The translations under genes and the position numbers were made by a program. From Proteobacteria bacterium CG1_02_64_396 (GTDB lineage Bacteria > Pseudomonadota > MNWR01 > CG1-02-64-396): 48,180 bases of DNA. The stretch covers positions 1 through 48,180 of the forward strand of contig MNWR01000091.1 in NCBI GenBank assembly GCA_001872725.1, read 5' to 3'. This document shows positions 8,794 through 16,572 of the stretch, in pieces. Every line of letters begins with the position of its first letter. Position 1 is the first letter of the stretch. A model generated the notes under the pieces. That model did no database searches and was not told where the DNA came from. It saw nothing but the letters and a program-made list of their open reading frames with translations.

Positions 8794-9732
8794 ATGGACC
8801 CCATACATTCGAATCGACCCCGCATCTTGATTGTCGGGGCTGGTGGCGTTGGTGGCTACTTCGGCGGACGTTTGGCCCAACACGGTACAGCCGCGGTCAC
8901 CTTTTTGGCCCGGGGGGCACACCTGCAAGCGCTGAAAACGGGGGGATTAACCCTGCACAGCATCGACGGTGACGCACACATCCCGGTCGATGCCAGGGAG
9001 AACATCGACGATCTCCCCCCGTTCGATGCGGTGGTCGTTGCGGTTAAACACCACCACTTACCTTCGGCCCTTCAGCGCATCGCCCCCGCCATCGGCGCTC
9101 AGACGGTGGTGATTCCGCTGCTCAACGGCATCACCGCCACCCCAACCCTACAACGCCGTTTTCCTCATGCCACGGTTTTGGGCGGCATCGCATTCATTGG
9201 CTCGCGGGTGGAACAACCTGGGGTCATTGGCCACACCGCCGCTGGAAGCCTCACCCTGGGGGTTTGGCCGGCGGGGGAGGGGTCTTCGGTCGAACGCTGG
9301 CTAACCCTGATGCAACAGGCGGGGATTGCGGCCCATCGCAGCCGCAACATCCAGCAGGCTGCCTGGAAAAAGATGGTCTGGAACTGCGGCTTCAACGCCT
9401 TTACCTGTTTAACCGGGCAGTGGGTCCACGAACTGCTGATTCACCCCGAGCAGGTCGACACGGTTCGCAGCGCCATGATTGAGACCATTGCAGTGGCCCG
9501 TGCCCAAGGGGTTCGGATTGAGGATACCTTTGCCGATCAAACCCTGGAGTCCACCCGCACCGGGGGCGCCCACGTGAAAACATCGATGTTGCAAGACAGG
9601 GAGGGGGGCAAACCGTTGGAACTCGATGCCATGAACCGGGAGGTGGTCCGACTGGGGCGTGCCGCCGGAATCCCCACCCCGGTCAATCAAACCCTATGCG
9701 CTCTACTTGCGCCTCTTGAGCGCGGGGATTAA
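8794..9732 (+). CDS. panE: 2-dehydropantoate 2-reductase
   Basis: A 312-residue ketopantoate reductase that makes D-pantoate with NADPH for coenzyme A synthesis. The Rossmann motif GAGGVGGYFGG sits at residues 15-25. The catalytic lysine lies in the QQAAWKKMVWNCGFNAFTCLTG segment, and the conserved glutamate region is KPLELDAMNREVVRLGRAAGIPTPVNQ near the C-terminus, all in family order. It starts 61 bp from the divergent thiouridylase-like gene; that gap contains a 10-bp palindrome, AATCCGGATT (8751-8760). The last four bases overlap the convergent rsmB stop codon. Confidence 0.92.
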   Translation: MDPIHSNRPRILIVGAGGVGGYFGGRLAQHGTAAVTFLARGAHLQALKTGGLTLHSIDGDAHIPVDARENIDDLPPFDAVVVAVKHHHLPSALQRIAPAIGAQTVVIPLLNGITATPTLQRRFPHATVLGGIAFIGSRVEQPGVIGHTAAGSLTLGVWPAGEGSSVERWLTLMQQAGIAAHRSRNIQQAAWKKMVWNCGFNAFTCLTGQWVHELLIHPEQVDTVRSAMIETIAVARAQGVRIEDTFADQTLESTRTGGAHVKTSMLQDREGGKPLELDAMNREVVRLGRAAGIPTPVNQTLCALLAPLERGD

Positions 9733-11045
9733 CCCACCTTACGAAAGCGGGCCGAGAAGAAGCCGTCCATCCCCCCCTCGACCAAAGGCGAACGGAACAT
9801 GCCGCTGCGCATGGGCAACCCCAATAAATCGGGCAAGGGGTCGAGCTTCAGATCGGGGATTTCGTGCAATGCGGTCCGCACCACCTCTTCGTCCTCCTCT
9901 TCAAGGATTGAGCAGGTGCAATAGACCAGAACCCCTCCCGGTTTAAGCAATGGTGTCAGCCCTTTGATAATGTGCAGGTTCCGCTCAAGGTAGGCGGGGA
10001 TGTCCTCATCTTTCTTGAGCCACTTGCCATCGGGATGGCGCCGCCAGGTTCCTGAACCGGAGCAGGGGGCGTCCACCAAAATCCGGTCGAAGGTCGCCTC
10101 GGGCAGCAAGGGGTGGCGGGCATCGCCCCTAACCACCCGGACGATTTTTTCTCGTGCGGCCAGCTCTTCAAGGCTTTGCATCCGCTCGCGTTTAAATTCC
10201 ATCGCCACCACGCTCCCCTGACCCCCCATACGCTGCACCATATCTTCGGTTTTTCCCCCAGGCGCGGCGCAGGCATCCAGCACCCGCTCCCCCGGTTGCG
10301 GATCGAGAAAGGTGGTGACGATCTGAGCCGCCTCGTCCTGAATGCGCCACCACCCCTCTTCAAAACCGGGGATCTCCTGTACCGCCCCGCGAAACTCGGG
10401 AAGGATCAAAGCAAAAGGCGCCCAAGGGCTGAACACCGATTTAATCCCTTTGGCCGCCAACTGCTCCCGCACAAACGGACCCTCGACCTTTCGGGTATCC
10501 CATCGCAGGGTGAGGGGGGCTCGGGTTTGCATCCAGCGTAACGTCGCCTCTAAGTCTTCGGGATGGCGTCCCGTTGCCTGACGTTTGATCCGCCGCACAA
10601 ACCAATCGGGAACGCTGAAACGTTCTGCCAGGCGAGGCGGTTCTGGGTGGCGCTCTTCGGCGGCAAACCGGCGTAGCAGCGCATTGACCAGGTTATGGGG
10701 CAACCGCAACCCACTGGCCAAATCGACTGCAGTCGACACTGCGGCGTGAGGAGGGATGCGGTCGGTGAAGGCCATCTGGTATATCCCGATACGCAGCACC
10801 TGACGCAGGGCATAACCCACCTCGTCATCATGCAAAGGCTTGCTGAGCAAGCGGTCGATCTGCCAATCGATCCAACTACGCCAACGGACCACGCCACTGA
10901 CCAGTTCCCGGAAGAGCCCTTGATCTTTTGAAGACAATCCCGCAGGAGGAAGCACCCCCAAGCGGCGACCCCGATCAACCTCTTGCAATACCTGGAATGC
11001 GTGCCAGCGCGGATTGCGCCGATCCGCCGCGTCCTGTTTTCCCAC
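9729..11045 (-). CDS. rsmB: 16S rRNA (cytosine-967-C5)-methyltransferase RsmB
   Basis: This methyltransferase has an N-terminal NusB-like RNA-binding domain (RWHAFQVLQEVDRGRRLG to LVNALLRRFAAEE) and a C-terminal SAM domain. The latter has ERVLDACAAPGGKTEDM (SAM site), RILVDAPCSGSGTWRRHPDGKW (catalytic motif IV cysteine) and VLVYCTCSILEEEDEEVV (motif VI cysteine). The frame is open to 11126, but the extra 27 residues look non-coding. GTG 11045 follows GAGG at a good distance and gives a normal 438-residue N-terminus. A parS-like palindrome lies immediately upstream. The usual def-fmt neighbours are absent. Confidence 0.93.
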   Translation of the reverse strand: MGKQDAADRRNPRWHAFQVLQEVDRGRRLGVLPPAGLSSKDQGLFRELVSGVVRWRSWIDWQIDRLLSKPLHDDEVGYALRQVLRIGIYQMAFTDRIPPHAAVSTAVDLASGLRLPHNLVNALLRRFAAEERHPEPPRLAERFSVPDWFVRRIKRQATGRHPEDLEATLRWMQTRAPLTLRWDTRKVEGPFVREQLAAKGIKSVFSPWAPFALILPEFRGAVQEIPGFEEGWWRIQDEAAQIVTTFLDPQPGERVLDACAAPGGKTEDMVQRMGGQGSVVAMEFKRERMQSLEELAAREKIVRVVRGDARHPLLPEATFDRILVDAPCSGSGTWRRHPDGKWLKKDEDIPAYLERNLHIIKGLTPLLKPGGVLVYCTCSILEEEDEEVVRTALHEIPDLKLDPLPDLLGLPMRSGMFRSPLVEGGMDGFFSARFRKVG

Positions 11046-11308
11046 AATCAACCTCGATGTTTCACGTGAAAACTTTTGATAAGTCGGTTTGAAACAGCCT
11101 GTACACCCAACCAACCATGTCATCAACTCCCGATCTCTTGGGTGTACATGGATGAGTTCGGTTTGGTTTTCAGTAACTTGGATGCTCTTTCAACAGCCCT
11201 TTCCATGCCTAACTACTATTCCTATTTCTTTAAAACCTTCTTTATAGACGAAAACCCTTTGACCAACTCCGCGCACAACCATTTTCCTCCCGGATTGAAG
11301 AGGTAGCC
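11046..11308. other. AT-rich intergenic region upstream of rsmB
   Basis: About 260 bp between the rsmB start and the end of the polytopic membrane protein gene, clearly richer in A and T than its surroundings. It holds the weak parS-like site at 11058-11073. I see no consensus DnaA box (TTATCCACA or one-mismatch form), no tRNA cloverleaf and no convincing small gene. It could carry promoters for rsmB. Its base composition and its distance of under 3 kb from parAB make it worth testing for replication-origin activity, but the sequence alone does not support that call. Confidence 0.4.
11058..11073. promoter_or_regulatory. parS-like site (weak, 14/16)
   Basis: The 16 bases match the parS consensus TGTTTCACGTGAAACA at 14 positions; only the last two differ. 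The central TTTCACGTGAAA palindrome is intact. It sits just upstream of the rsmB ribosome binding site and 2.7 kb from parAB, so ParB may bind here as a secondary nucleation site. Confidence 0.65.
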
Positions 11309-12625
11309 TCAAGACTCCAACCAACGCACCGCCCAGTCCCTCGCCATATCGACAAACCCTAAATCGCCCCAAGTCACCATCAGCAGGGTCATGCCGATCA
11401 AAAACTGAGCGACAGCCAACGCGGGATTAAAGAAAAACCTCAGGTAGGGGTTCCCAGGTTGGATCAATTCCTTATAGCCCCGATAGAGACTGACCAAAAC
11501 GAGCGTCAGCCACATCAGTAAAGCAGTTGCGACCAACGCGACGAATGCAACACCACCCTCAATCACCAATGAAATCCCAGGGATCTGCACGAGTCGATCA
11601 TCCTGCCAGCTGTTCCAAAAAAAACTCAATGGGGCCAATGCGGCAAATCCCAACGCAGTCCATGGACCGGGTACTAAAAGAACCAGAGGAATCATCAAAG
11701 ATGAGCGTGCAGCAGAGGGGACACTCGCCCCGGGTCTCACCTCAAGTTTCATCACGGCCATGATGCCGACCCACCATGTCAGTGCCAACATGGTCCCTAG
11801 ATGAGCCTGCAGCAACACTGATGTCGGTATTTCAAGAATGCCCCACAAGGTGATCCACACACTGATGAGCAGGGGGTGCCATGCCCACCAAGCTCTGAAT
11901 AGGCCCTTGGACAAAATCTCCCGGCCCATCCAAAAACTTGAGAGTAACCCGAATAAACTCATCCACTGCGCGGGCGTCCCCATTTCGATAAGTTCGTGGC
12001 AACCCACAATGGGGGTCACCCCCATGGCTACAACCACCACCCCCGCAACAGGCTGACTCTGAAAGCGCTTCCAAAAGCCATGAAAGGGTGGAAGGTTCAT
12101 CAATCGCCACCAGGCCAATGCCAAGATGAACGCACCCACCTCGTCCTCTTCAAAAACACGACCCAACAAGATCAACACCACCACCTGAATGCCCCACGAA
12201 AAAAAGTCGTGGGTTGGGGTACGCGTCCCGAGATTCCAGTCAAACACGATGGCCAGTGCCAAAACAGAGACGGTGAGCCAAAGCGGTTGTTGAATCCCTA
12301 AAGCAACCATCGCGATGGCAAAGGCCCAGTTACCCGCAACACTGGTCATTGGGTGACTCAGGCCGCAAAACCGAATTCCCTCAAGCACTGGTATGGTCAG
12401 ACTCCAAACCAAACCCAATGTGGTTAGAAACCAGAACGATTCGGGGTGGATGGTCCAAGAGGCCAGGGTTAGTTGGGGATCACAAAAGCTCCAGGTGATC
12501 CACCATAAGGCAACCGCCAAGCCATGCCCCATCCACCGCACGCGGTGATCGAGCCAGAAGATCTCAAAGAACCCGGCAAGAGCGGGAATCAACAAAAGGG
12601 GTAATCCCACCAAGTCGAAATTCAA
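11309..12625 (-). CDS. Polytopic membrane protein, remote NuoN/MrpD-like features
   Basis: About 438 residues with 12 or more hydrophobic segments and many tryptophans. I do not recognise it firmly. The stretch WWRLMNLPPFHGFWKRF resembles the LPPxxGFxxKF loop of the proton-conducting NuoM/NuoN/MrpD family, and a second half-helix region with a lysine follows, so a divergent antiporter-type subunit is possible. There are no other Nuo or Mrp genes nearby. The frame is open to a TTG at 12667 without a ribosome binding site. The TTG at 12625 overlaps the dciA stop as TTGA, follows GGGGGAAGAAA and is preferred. It is probably cotranscribed with dciA. Confidence 0.5.
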   Translation of the reverse strand: MNFDLVGLPLLLIPALAGFFEIFWLDHRVRWMGHGLAVALWWITWSFCDPQLTLASWTIHPESFWFLTTLGLVWSLTIPVLEGIRFCGLSHPMTSVAGNWAFAIAMVALGIQQPLWLTVSVLALAIVFDWNLGTRTPTHDFFSWGIQVVVLILLGRVFEEDEVGAFILALAWWRLMNLPPFHGFWKRFQSQPVAGVVVVAMGVTPIVGCHELIEMGTPAQWMSLFGLLSSFWMGREILSKGLFRAWWAWHPLLISVWITLWGILEIPTSVLLQAHLGTMLALTWWVGIMAVMKLEVRPGASVPSAARSSLMIPLVLLVPGPWTALGFAALAPLSFFWNSWQDDRLVQIPGISLVIEGGVAFVALVATALLMWLTLVLVSLYRGYKELIQPGNPYLRFFFNPALAVAQFLIGMTLLMVTWGDLGFVDMARDWAVRWLES

Positions 12626-13074
12626 GATTTCTTCCCCCGTGGAATGGATGCCAAGAGGGTTTTCCAACGGGCAATTTTGACTTCAACAGGTTCAGATGCA
12701 TCGCGGTAGGAACGGTGATGCAGCGACGCAGGGGCTGGTCCCGATTGAGCGTTTTGGCTCGAACCGGTTTGGCCCAGTCGTGCTACCCGGTAGCGAAACC
12801 GCAATTCCGGCAAGCCCAACACCTGCCGAAACATCCCTTCAAGGGGTTGTAATTGGGTTCTCCAAGCAGGGTGATCGACCAATAAGGTCAGGGTGCCGCG
12901 ATCAATCTGAAGGAAGCGAACATGAGGTTGTACTGAAGGGGGGAGGAGAGGGTTAAGTTGCCGTTTGGCCTTTAACAGAGCACCCACGGTGCCGAGCGCA
13001 CCCTCACCGCTTGAGGTCAAAAGCCCCCCAATAGGTTGAAGTCCCCGACGGGTCGATTTCGGTTTTGACTTCAT
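12622..13074 (-). CDS. dciA: DciA-family (DUF721) replicative helicase loader
   Basis: A 150-residue DUF721/DciA protein. The core LQIDRGTLTLLVDHPAWRTQLQPLEGMFRQVLGLPELRFRYRVAR (about 55-99) matches the KH-like DciA domain. The N-terminus is basic (KSKPKSTRRG) and the C-terminal third is low-complexity, rich in S, A and Q, as is common. DciA assists DnaB loading in bacteria that lack DnaC. Its position 0.7 kb from parAB, on the other side of rpmE, fits a replication/segregation neighbourhood. ATG at 13074. The gene upstream (13075-13360) is replaced by a MITE-like element and a terminator. Confidence 0.8.
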   Translation of the reverse strand: MKSKPKSTRRGLQPIGGLLTSSGEGALGTVGALLKAKRQLNPLLPPSVQPHVRFLQIDRGTLTLLVDHPAWRTQLQPLEGMFRQVLGLPELRFRYRVARLGQTGSSQNAQSGPAPASLHHRSYRDASEPVEVKIARWKTLLASIPRGKKS

Positions 13075-13104
13075 GCGTCTTCACTGGTGGTTAGGGATAG
13101 ATGC

Positions 13105-13273
13105 CTAGGAGTCTGTCGGGCTTGAGCGTCCGTAGCGAGCCGAGTGGGGAATCGAGGCCAAATTTTCACGGTTTTGAGGATCATAGTGGTGGCTATGTGA
13201 CGAAAAACCGGGGGAATTTGGACCGATTACCCGCCGGCGCAGTAGGACGATCTCAAGTCCGACAGACTCCTAG
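13105..13273. mobile_element. MITE-like element with 22-bp terminal inverted repeats
   Basis: A 169-bp element between dciA and rpmE. The left end (13105-13126, CTAGGAGTCTGTCGGG then CTTGAG) and the right end (13252-13273) are inverted repeats matching at 21 of 22 positions. The interior is also imperfectly palindromic around CATAGTGGTGGCTATG, so a single strand could fold into one long hairpin. There is no coding capacity. The outermost CTAG is self-complementary and may be a 4-bp target duplication rather than part of the repeat. These are the features of a non-autonomous, transposase-dependent MITE; the parent transposon is not in the window. Confidence 0.75.
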
Positions 13274-13312
13274 CCTCCCGCCAATGGCTACTCATCACAA
13301 GATACGTCCAAA

Positions 13313-13340
13313 AAAAAAGGGGCCAACAGGCCCCTTTTTT
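13313..13340. terminator. Rho-independent terminator (rpmE)
   Basis: A GGGGCC-AACA-GGCCCC hairpin is flanked by A and T runs, so it can work in both directions. It lies 21 bp beyond the rpmE stop and is its natural terminator; on the other strand it would block entry toward rpmE. Confidence 0.9.
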
Positions 13341-13360
13341 AATCCACAACCAGCGCTTGC

Positions 13361-13567
13361 TTAGTTGGAGCGACCATACTTGCGATTGAAACGGTCCACA
13401 CGGCCAGCGGTATCAATCAGTTTCTCTTTGCCGGTATAGAAGGGGTGGCAAGAGGAACAGACGTCAACGATGAAATCGTCGCCGCGGGTTGAGCGGGTCT
13501 CAATCACGGAGCCGCAGGAACAGGTAACCGTGATGTCTTGATAGTTGGGATGAATATCCGACTTCAT
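13361..13567 (-). CDS. rpmE: 50S ribosomal protein L31 (zinc-binding form)
   Basis: A 68-residue L31. It begins [19 protein letters not shown] and has the cysteines of the zinc-binding type (CSCG near residues 16-18 and [13 protein letters not shown] near 37-40), so this is the C+ form and not the zinc-independent paralogue. AGGAGG precedes ATG 13567 at good distance. It is monocistronic: a terminator follows directly and a divergent parAB promoter region lies upstream. Confidence 0.97.
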   Translation of the reverse strand: MKSDIHPNYQDITVTCSCGSVIETRSTRGDDFIVDVCSSCHPFYTGKEKLIDTAGRVDRFNRKYGRSN

Positions 13568-13623
13568 GGATAGATCCTCCTTTCGAGAGGCTTTGTAGGA
13601 TGTCGCATAGAAAAAGGGGGCGG

Positions 13624-13651
13624 ATCTTACTGATCCTCCATAGAGATTCAA
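13624..13651 (-). promoter_or_regulatory. Candidate rpmE promoter
   Basis: Read on the minus strand, TTGAAT (13651-13646) and TAAGAT (13629-13624) are 16 bp apart, an acceptable sigma-70 pair about 57 bp upstream of the rpmE start. This is pattern recognition only. Confidence 0.35.
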
Positions 13652-13730
13652 GCTTTATAAAAAGTATCGTTTTAGGCGGTCCCACACAAACATCGTCGGA
13701 CTACACCAACCCCACCCGAGCCATGTATCG

Positions 13731-13760
13731 TTAAGCAATATTTGGATTCATTGCTATGAT
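13731..13760 (+). promoter_or_regulatory. Candidate parAB promoter
   Basis: TATGAT (13755-13760) is a 5/6 match to the -10 box; the best -35 partner, TTAAGC (13731-13736), is poor. Transcription would start near 13767, at the edge of the parS site, so ParB bound at parS could repress its own operon. This is inference from position. Confidence 0.4.
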
Positions 13761-13767
13761 TCATTCA

Positions 13768-13783
13768 TGTTTCACGTGAAACG
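13768..13783. promoter_or_regulatory. parS: parS centromere site (15/16)
   Basis: TGTTTCACGTGAAACG matches the parS consensus TGTTTCACGTGAAACA at 15 of 16 positions. It lies 8 bp before the parA start codon. ParB binds such sites, loads as a CTP-dependent clamp and is moved by ParA to segregate the origin region. Its location directly in front of parAB is typical for bacterial chromosomes. Confidence 0.93.
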
Positions 13784-13791
13784 GGGGGTTC

Positions 13792-14559
13792 ATGAAGATC
13801 ATTAGTGTTGCCAATCAAAAGGGTGGGGTGGGAAAGACCACCAGCGCCATCAACGTGGCCGACGGTTTGGCCCGTGCCGGTTATCGCGTTGCCCTGGTCG
13901 ACTTGGATCCCCAGGGGAATGCCACCACTGGATTGGGGGTTTCGAAAGAGAATGACCACCCCGGCACCTTTGAAACCCTGATTGGCGAGGTTCCTCTGTC
14001 CAAGGGTTTGATGGAGGTACGACCCAAATTGGAACTGCTGCGTGGCAGGGTCGACCTTTCGGGGTTTGAGACCATGATGGCCGGCCAGCAGGGGCGGGAG
14101 CGACGGCTCAAAACGGTGTTGGCCGAATACAGCGGCGATGCCGTCATCATCGATTGCCCCCCCGCGTTGAATCTGCTCACCCTCAACGCCTTTGTCGCCA
14201 GCCACAGCATCCTGGTCCCAGTACAAAGCGAGTTTTTTGCCTTGGAGGGCTTGGGTCAGCTGATGAAAACGGTTCTGAAGGTTCAGGAGCGTTTTAATCC
14301 CCAACTCGAATTGTTGGGGGTGGTGATGACCATGTTTGATGCCCGAAACAATTTAGCGGGCCAGGTACGCGATGAGGTGGCCCGGTTCTTCTCATCCAAG
14401 GTGTTCGAAACCCTGATTCCTCGCAACGTCCGGCTGAGCGAAGCCCCCTCGTTTGGAATGCCGATTCACGAATACGACCCAAAATCGAGCGGTTCGATCG
14501 CCTATGAGGCGCTGGTTGAAGAGATCGTCGCGCGACTGTTCAAGAGGAAATCCAAGTGA
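13792..14559 (+). CDS. parA: Chromosome partitioning ATPase ParA (Soj)
   Basis: A 255-residue ParA. The deviant Walker A motif KGGVGKTTSAIN lies at residues 10-21, and Walker A' is LVDLDPQGNATTGLG. The B motif is VIIDCPPALNLLTLNA, with the SEFFALEGLGQL and NVRLSEAPSFGMPIHEYDPKSSGSIAYEAL segments typical of chromosomal Soj proteins. There is no extra N-terminal DNA-binding domain, which excludes the plasmid P1-type ParA. The gene overlaps parB by GTGA. The usual rsmG/mnmG genes are not upstream here; rpmE and dciA take that place. Confidence 0.96.
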   Translation: MKIISVANQKGGVGKTTSAINVADGLARAGYRVALVDLDPQGNATTGLGVSKENDHPGTFETLIGEVPLSKGLMEVRPKLELLRGRVDLSGFETMMAGQQGRERRLKTVLAEYSGDAVIIDCPPALNLLTLNAFVASHSILVPVQSEFFALEGLGQLMKTVLKVQERFNPQLELLGVVMTMFDARNNLAGQVRDEVARFFSSKVFETLIPRNVRLSEAPSFGMPIHEYDPKSSGSIAYEALVEEIVARLFKRKSK

Positions 14560-15467
14560 GTTCAACCAAAAACAAGGGGCCAATGCCGCGACGTGGTCTA
14601 GGCCGCGGTTTGGATGCATTGCTGGGCCCTACGGTTGAAACCAACCATCGGGCCGTGTCGGAACTGCCTGTAAGCGACATTGCCCCCGGTCGTTTTCAAC
14701 CCCGTTCTTACTTTGACGAAGCCGAATTGGATGCTTTGGCGCAGTCGATTGAGGAACACGGCATCGTCCAACCCATTGTTGTGCGTGAAGCAATGAATGG
14801 GGGATATGAGATTGTTGCCGGTGAACGGCGTTGGCGGGCGGCCCAAAAAATCGGGCTATTGACGGTTCCGGTCATCATCCGGGAGATGACCGATCAGATG
14901 GCGCTGGCCATCGGTTTGATCGAGAACCTGCAACGGCAAGAGCTTAATCCGGTGGAACGGGGGGTAGGCATTCGCAGACTGATTATGGAGTTTCAGTTGA
15001 CCCAGGAGCAGGTTGGTAAACAGTTAGGGATGAGCCGACCGGCCATCAGCAACCTGATGCGTCTGCTGACTCTACCCGAGGCGATTCAAAACCTGGTTCG
15101 GGATGGTTCGCTGAGTCAGGGTCATGCGCGGGCACTGCTCGGCATCGAGTCGCCCGAAGACCAAAAAGAGATGGCGCGAGTCTGCATTGACCAGAATTGG
15201 AACGTGCGTGTTCTTGAACGCAAGATTCAGCAATATCGAAAAACACTTGGGGATGAGACCTCAGCAGATCGCCCCGATTCGGGGATGAACGCGACCCAGC
15301 ATCACGAACCCTGGATGCACCGTTTGGGTCAAGTGATGGCCCACAAGGGGATTGAGGTGGCCCACAAGGCCAAAAAGGGGGGTGTGCGGGAGGTGGTGCT
15401 GAAGATCCCATCGGACCAAGAACTTGAAGCGTTGATGGCCTGGATCGAACGGGCCGGCAGCCATTAA
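14556..15467 (+). CDS. parB: Chromosome partitioning protein ParB (Spo0J)
   Basis: A 303-residue ParB. The N-terminus RRGLGRGLDALLG contains the arginine-containing ParA-activating peptide. The CTP-binding domain has the C-motif VAGERRWRAAQ and the ENLQRQELNPVE segment. The central helix-turn-helix is LTQEQVGKQLGMSRPAISNLMRLL, which recognises parS. The C-terminal dimerisation domain ends at the stop. Start is GTG 14556, overlapping the parA stop. The last codons and stop lie inside the 29-bp stem of the terminator that follows. Confidence 0.95.
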   Translation: MSSTKNKGPMPRRGLGRGLDALLGPTVETNHRAVSELPVSDIAPGRFQPRSYFDEAELDALAQSIEEHGIVQPIVVREAMNGGYEIVAGERRWRAAQKIGLLTVPVIIREMTDQMALAIGLIENLQRQELNPVERGVGIRRLIMEFQLTQEQVGKQLGMSRPAISNLMRLLTLPEAIQNLVRDGSLSQGHARALLGIESPEDQKEMARVCIDQNWNVRVLERKIQQYRKTLGDETSADRPDSGMNATQHHEPWMHRLGQVMAHKGIEVAHKAKKGGVREVVLKIPSDQELEALMAWIERAGSH

Positions 15468-15517
15468 CAACAAAAAGGGGCGCCCGATGGCGCCCCTTTT
15501 TGTTGTTAATGGCTGCC
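15456..15517. terminator. Bidirectional terminator with a perfect 29-bp stem
   Basis: Bases 15456-15484 and 15489-15517 are exact inverted complements around a CGAT loop. The inner part, GGGGCGCC with flanking A and T runs, is an intrinsic terminator for either strand, fitting the convergent parB and CDGSH-like genes. The outer arm starts within the last three codons of parB, so the stem copies the parB end on the far side. Confidence 0.93.
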
Positions 15518-15524
15518 CCCGGTG

Positions 15525-15689
15525 TTACTCAGCGTGGCTGAAACCGTCGCAGTATGGGGGGGTCGTAGTATGACCGCAGTCGCAAGGCCAGCCAGTGTCC
15601 TGCTCCACGTCGTCGCGAGAGGCGCGACGGCGCTGGGAGCAGTCGACGACCGGTTGATACTGCAAGTCACAAAAATATTCGGGTTTCAT
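15525..15689 (-). CDS. Small CDGSH-type iron-sulfur protein (variant motif)
   Basis: A 54-residue gene; a good GAGGTG site precedes ATG 15689. The C-terminus CDCGHTTTPPYCDGFSH resembles the CDGSH 2Fe-2S motif C-x-C-x2-[ST]-x3-P-x-C-D-G-[SAT]-H. Here one extra residue separates CDG from the histidine (CDGFSH), so the histidine ligand may be shifted or missing. An additional pair of cysteines lies at C7 and C17. CDGSH proteins carry a labile 2Fe-2S cluster and act in redox or cluster transfer. It lies 31 bp downstream of prmC and just before the shared terminator, so it is probably the last gene of the hemA-prfA-prmC transcript. Confidence 0.7.
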   Translation of the reverse strand: MKPEYFCDLQYQPVVDCSQRRRASRDDVEQDTGWPCDCGHTTTPPYCDGFSHAE

Positions 15690-15720
15690 GGCAACACCTC
15701 GGATGCATCCAATGAGAAGT

Positions 15721-16572
15721 TCATGGGCGCTGCATTGCCACGGCGCGTAAACGCCCCTCGATGTCGAATCCCCTTTCGAAGCGGGCGTAGCCATAGGATC
15801 CCCCCCGGACGATGAGTTCCTCTCCTTGACCGTCGCCGCACTCCAACGCCAGCCACCCTTGTGGCTGCAACACCCGAATCCCCTCACGCAGCAAACAATC
15901 CAGGTGATGCCACCCCTCGTTTGAGGAAAACAGGGCCAGATGGGGTTCGAAAGCGGCCACCTCTTTTTGCACCCGCGCATCGTCATGGGCGATGTAGGGG
16001 GGGTTGGAGACCACCAGTGAAAAGGCTTGATCACCTGCCCAATCGAGCAGCGATCCTTGAAGCCAGCAACAAGGTGCCTGCAAAGCAGCCCCGTTGGCGC
16101 AGGCCACGGCAATCGCTGCCGAACTGATGTCGCTGCCGACCACCCAGGCATCGGGCCGCTCCAAGGCTAGGGTGGCGGCGATAATTCCCGAACCGGTCCC
16201 GACGTCAACCACCCGGTGCAGGTCATGGCTGCGCATCAAACCCAAAGCCAGTTCCACCACCACCTCGGTATCGGGGCGGGGAATCAACACGGCGGGCGAA
16301 ACATGAAAGGAACGGCCGAAAAACTCTCGCTCCCCGATCAGATAGGCGACCGGCTCCCCCTTCATGCGGCGACGAACCAGCAGGCGATACGCCTCACGTT
16401 CTTCGGATGACAAGGGGCGATCACGGTCGAGGTAGAGATCGAGTCGACGCAATCTTAGGGTGTGGGCGAGTAACAACTCACCGTCGAGGCGGGGGGTGTC
16501 GGAGCCGCTCTTTTCGAACAGTCGGGCAGCCTCCAACAAAATCGTTCGGATGGTCCAAAGGGGGGGATTCAA
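15721..16572 (-). CDS. prmC: Peptide chain release factor N5-glutamine methyltransferase
   Basis: A 283-residue PrmC (HemK). The SAM motif VVDVGTGSGIIAATLALERP starts near residue 121, and the catalytic NPPY motif occurs in LVVSNPPYIAHDD (190-193). The N-terminal helical domain has RLDGELLLAHTL and GEPVAYLIGEREFFGRSFHVSPAVLIPRPDTE, as in the family. It methylates the glutamine of the GGQ loop in release factors. The start overlaps the prfA stop by 4 bp, keeping the enzyme next to its substrate gene. Confidence 0.95.
   Translation of the reverse strand: MNPPLWTIRTILLEAARLFEKSGSDTPRLDGELLLAHTLRLRRLDLYLDRDRPLSSEEREAYRLLVRRRMKGEPVAYLIGEREFFGRSFHVSPAVLIPRPDTEVVVELALGLMRSHDLHRVVDVGTGSGIIAATLALERPDAWVVGSDISSAAIAVACANGAALQAPCCWLQGSLLDWAGDQAFSLVVSNPPYIAHDDARVQKEVAAFEPHLALFSSNEGWHHLDCLLREGIRVLQPQGWLALECGDGQGEELIVRGGSYGYARFERGFDIEGRLRAVAMQRP

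Noticed and set aside
11046-11308. Chromosomal origin oriC
   Set aside because: AT-rich and close to parS, but no DnaA boxes or clustered 13-mers could be found.
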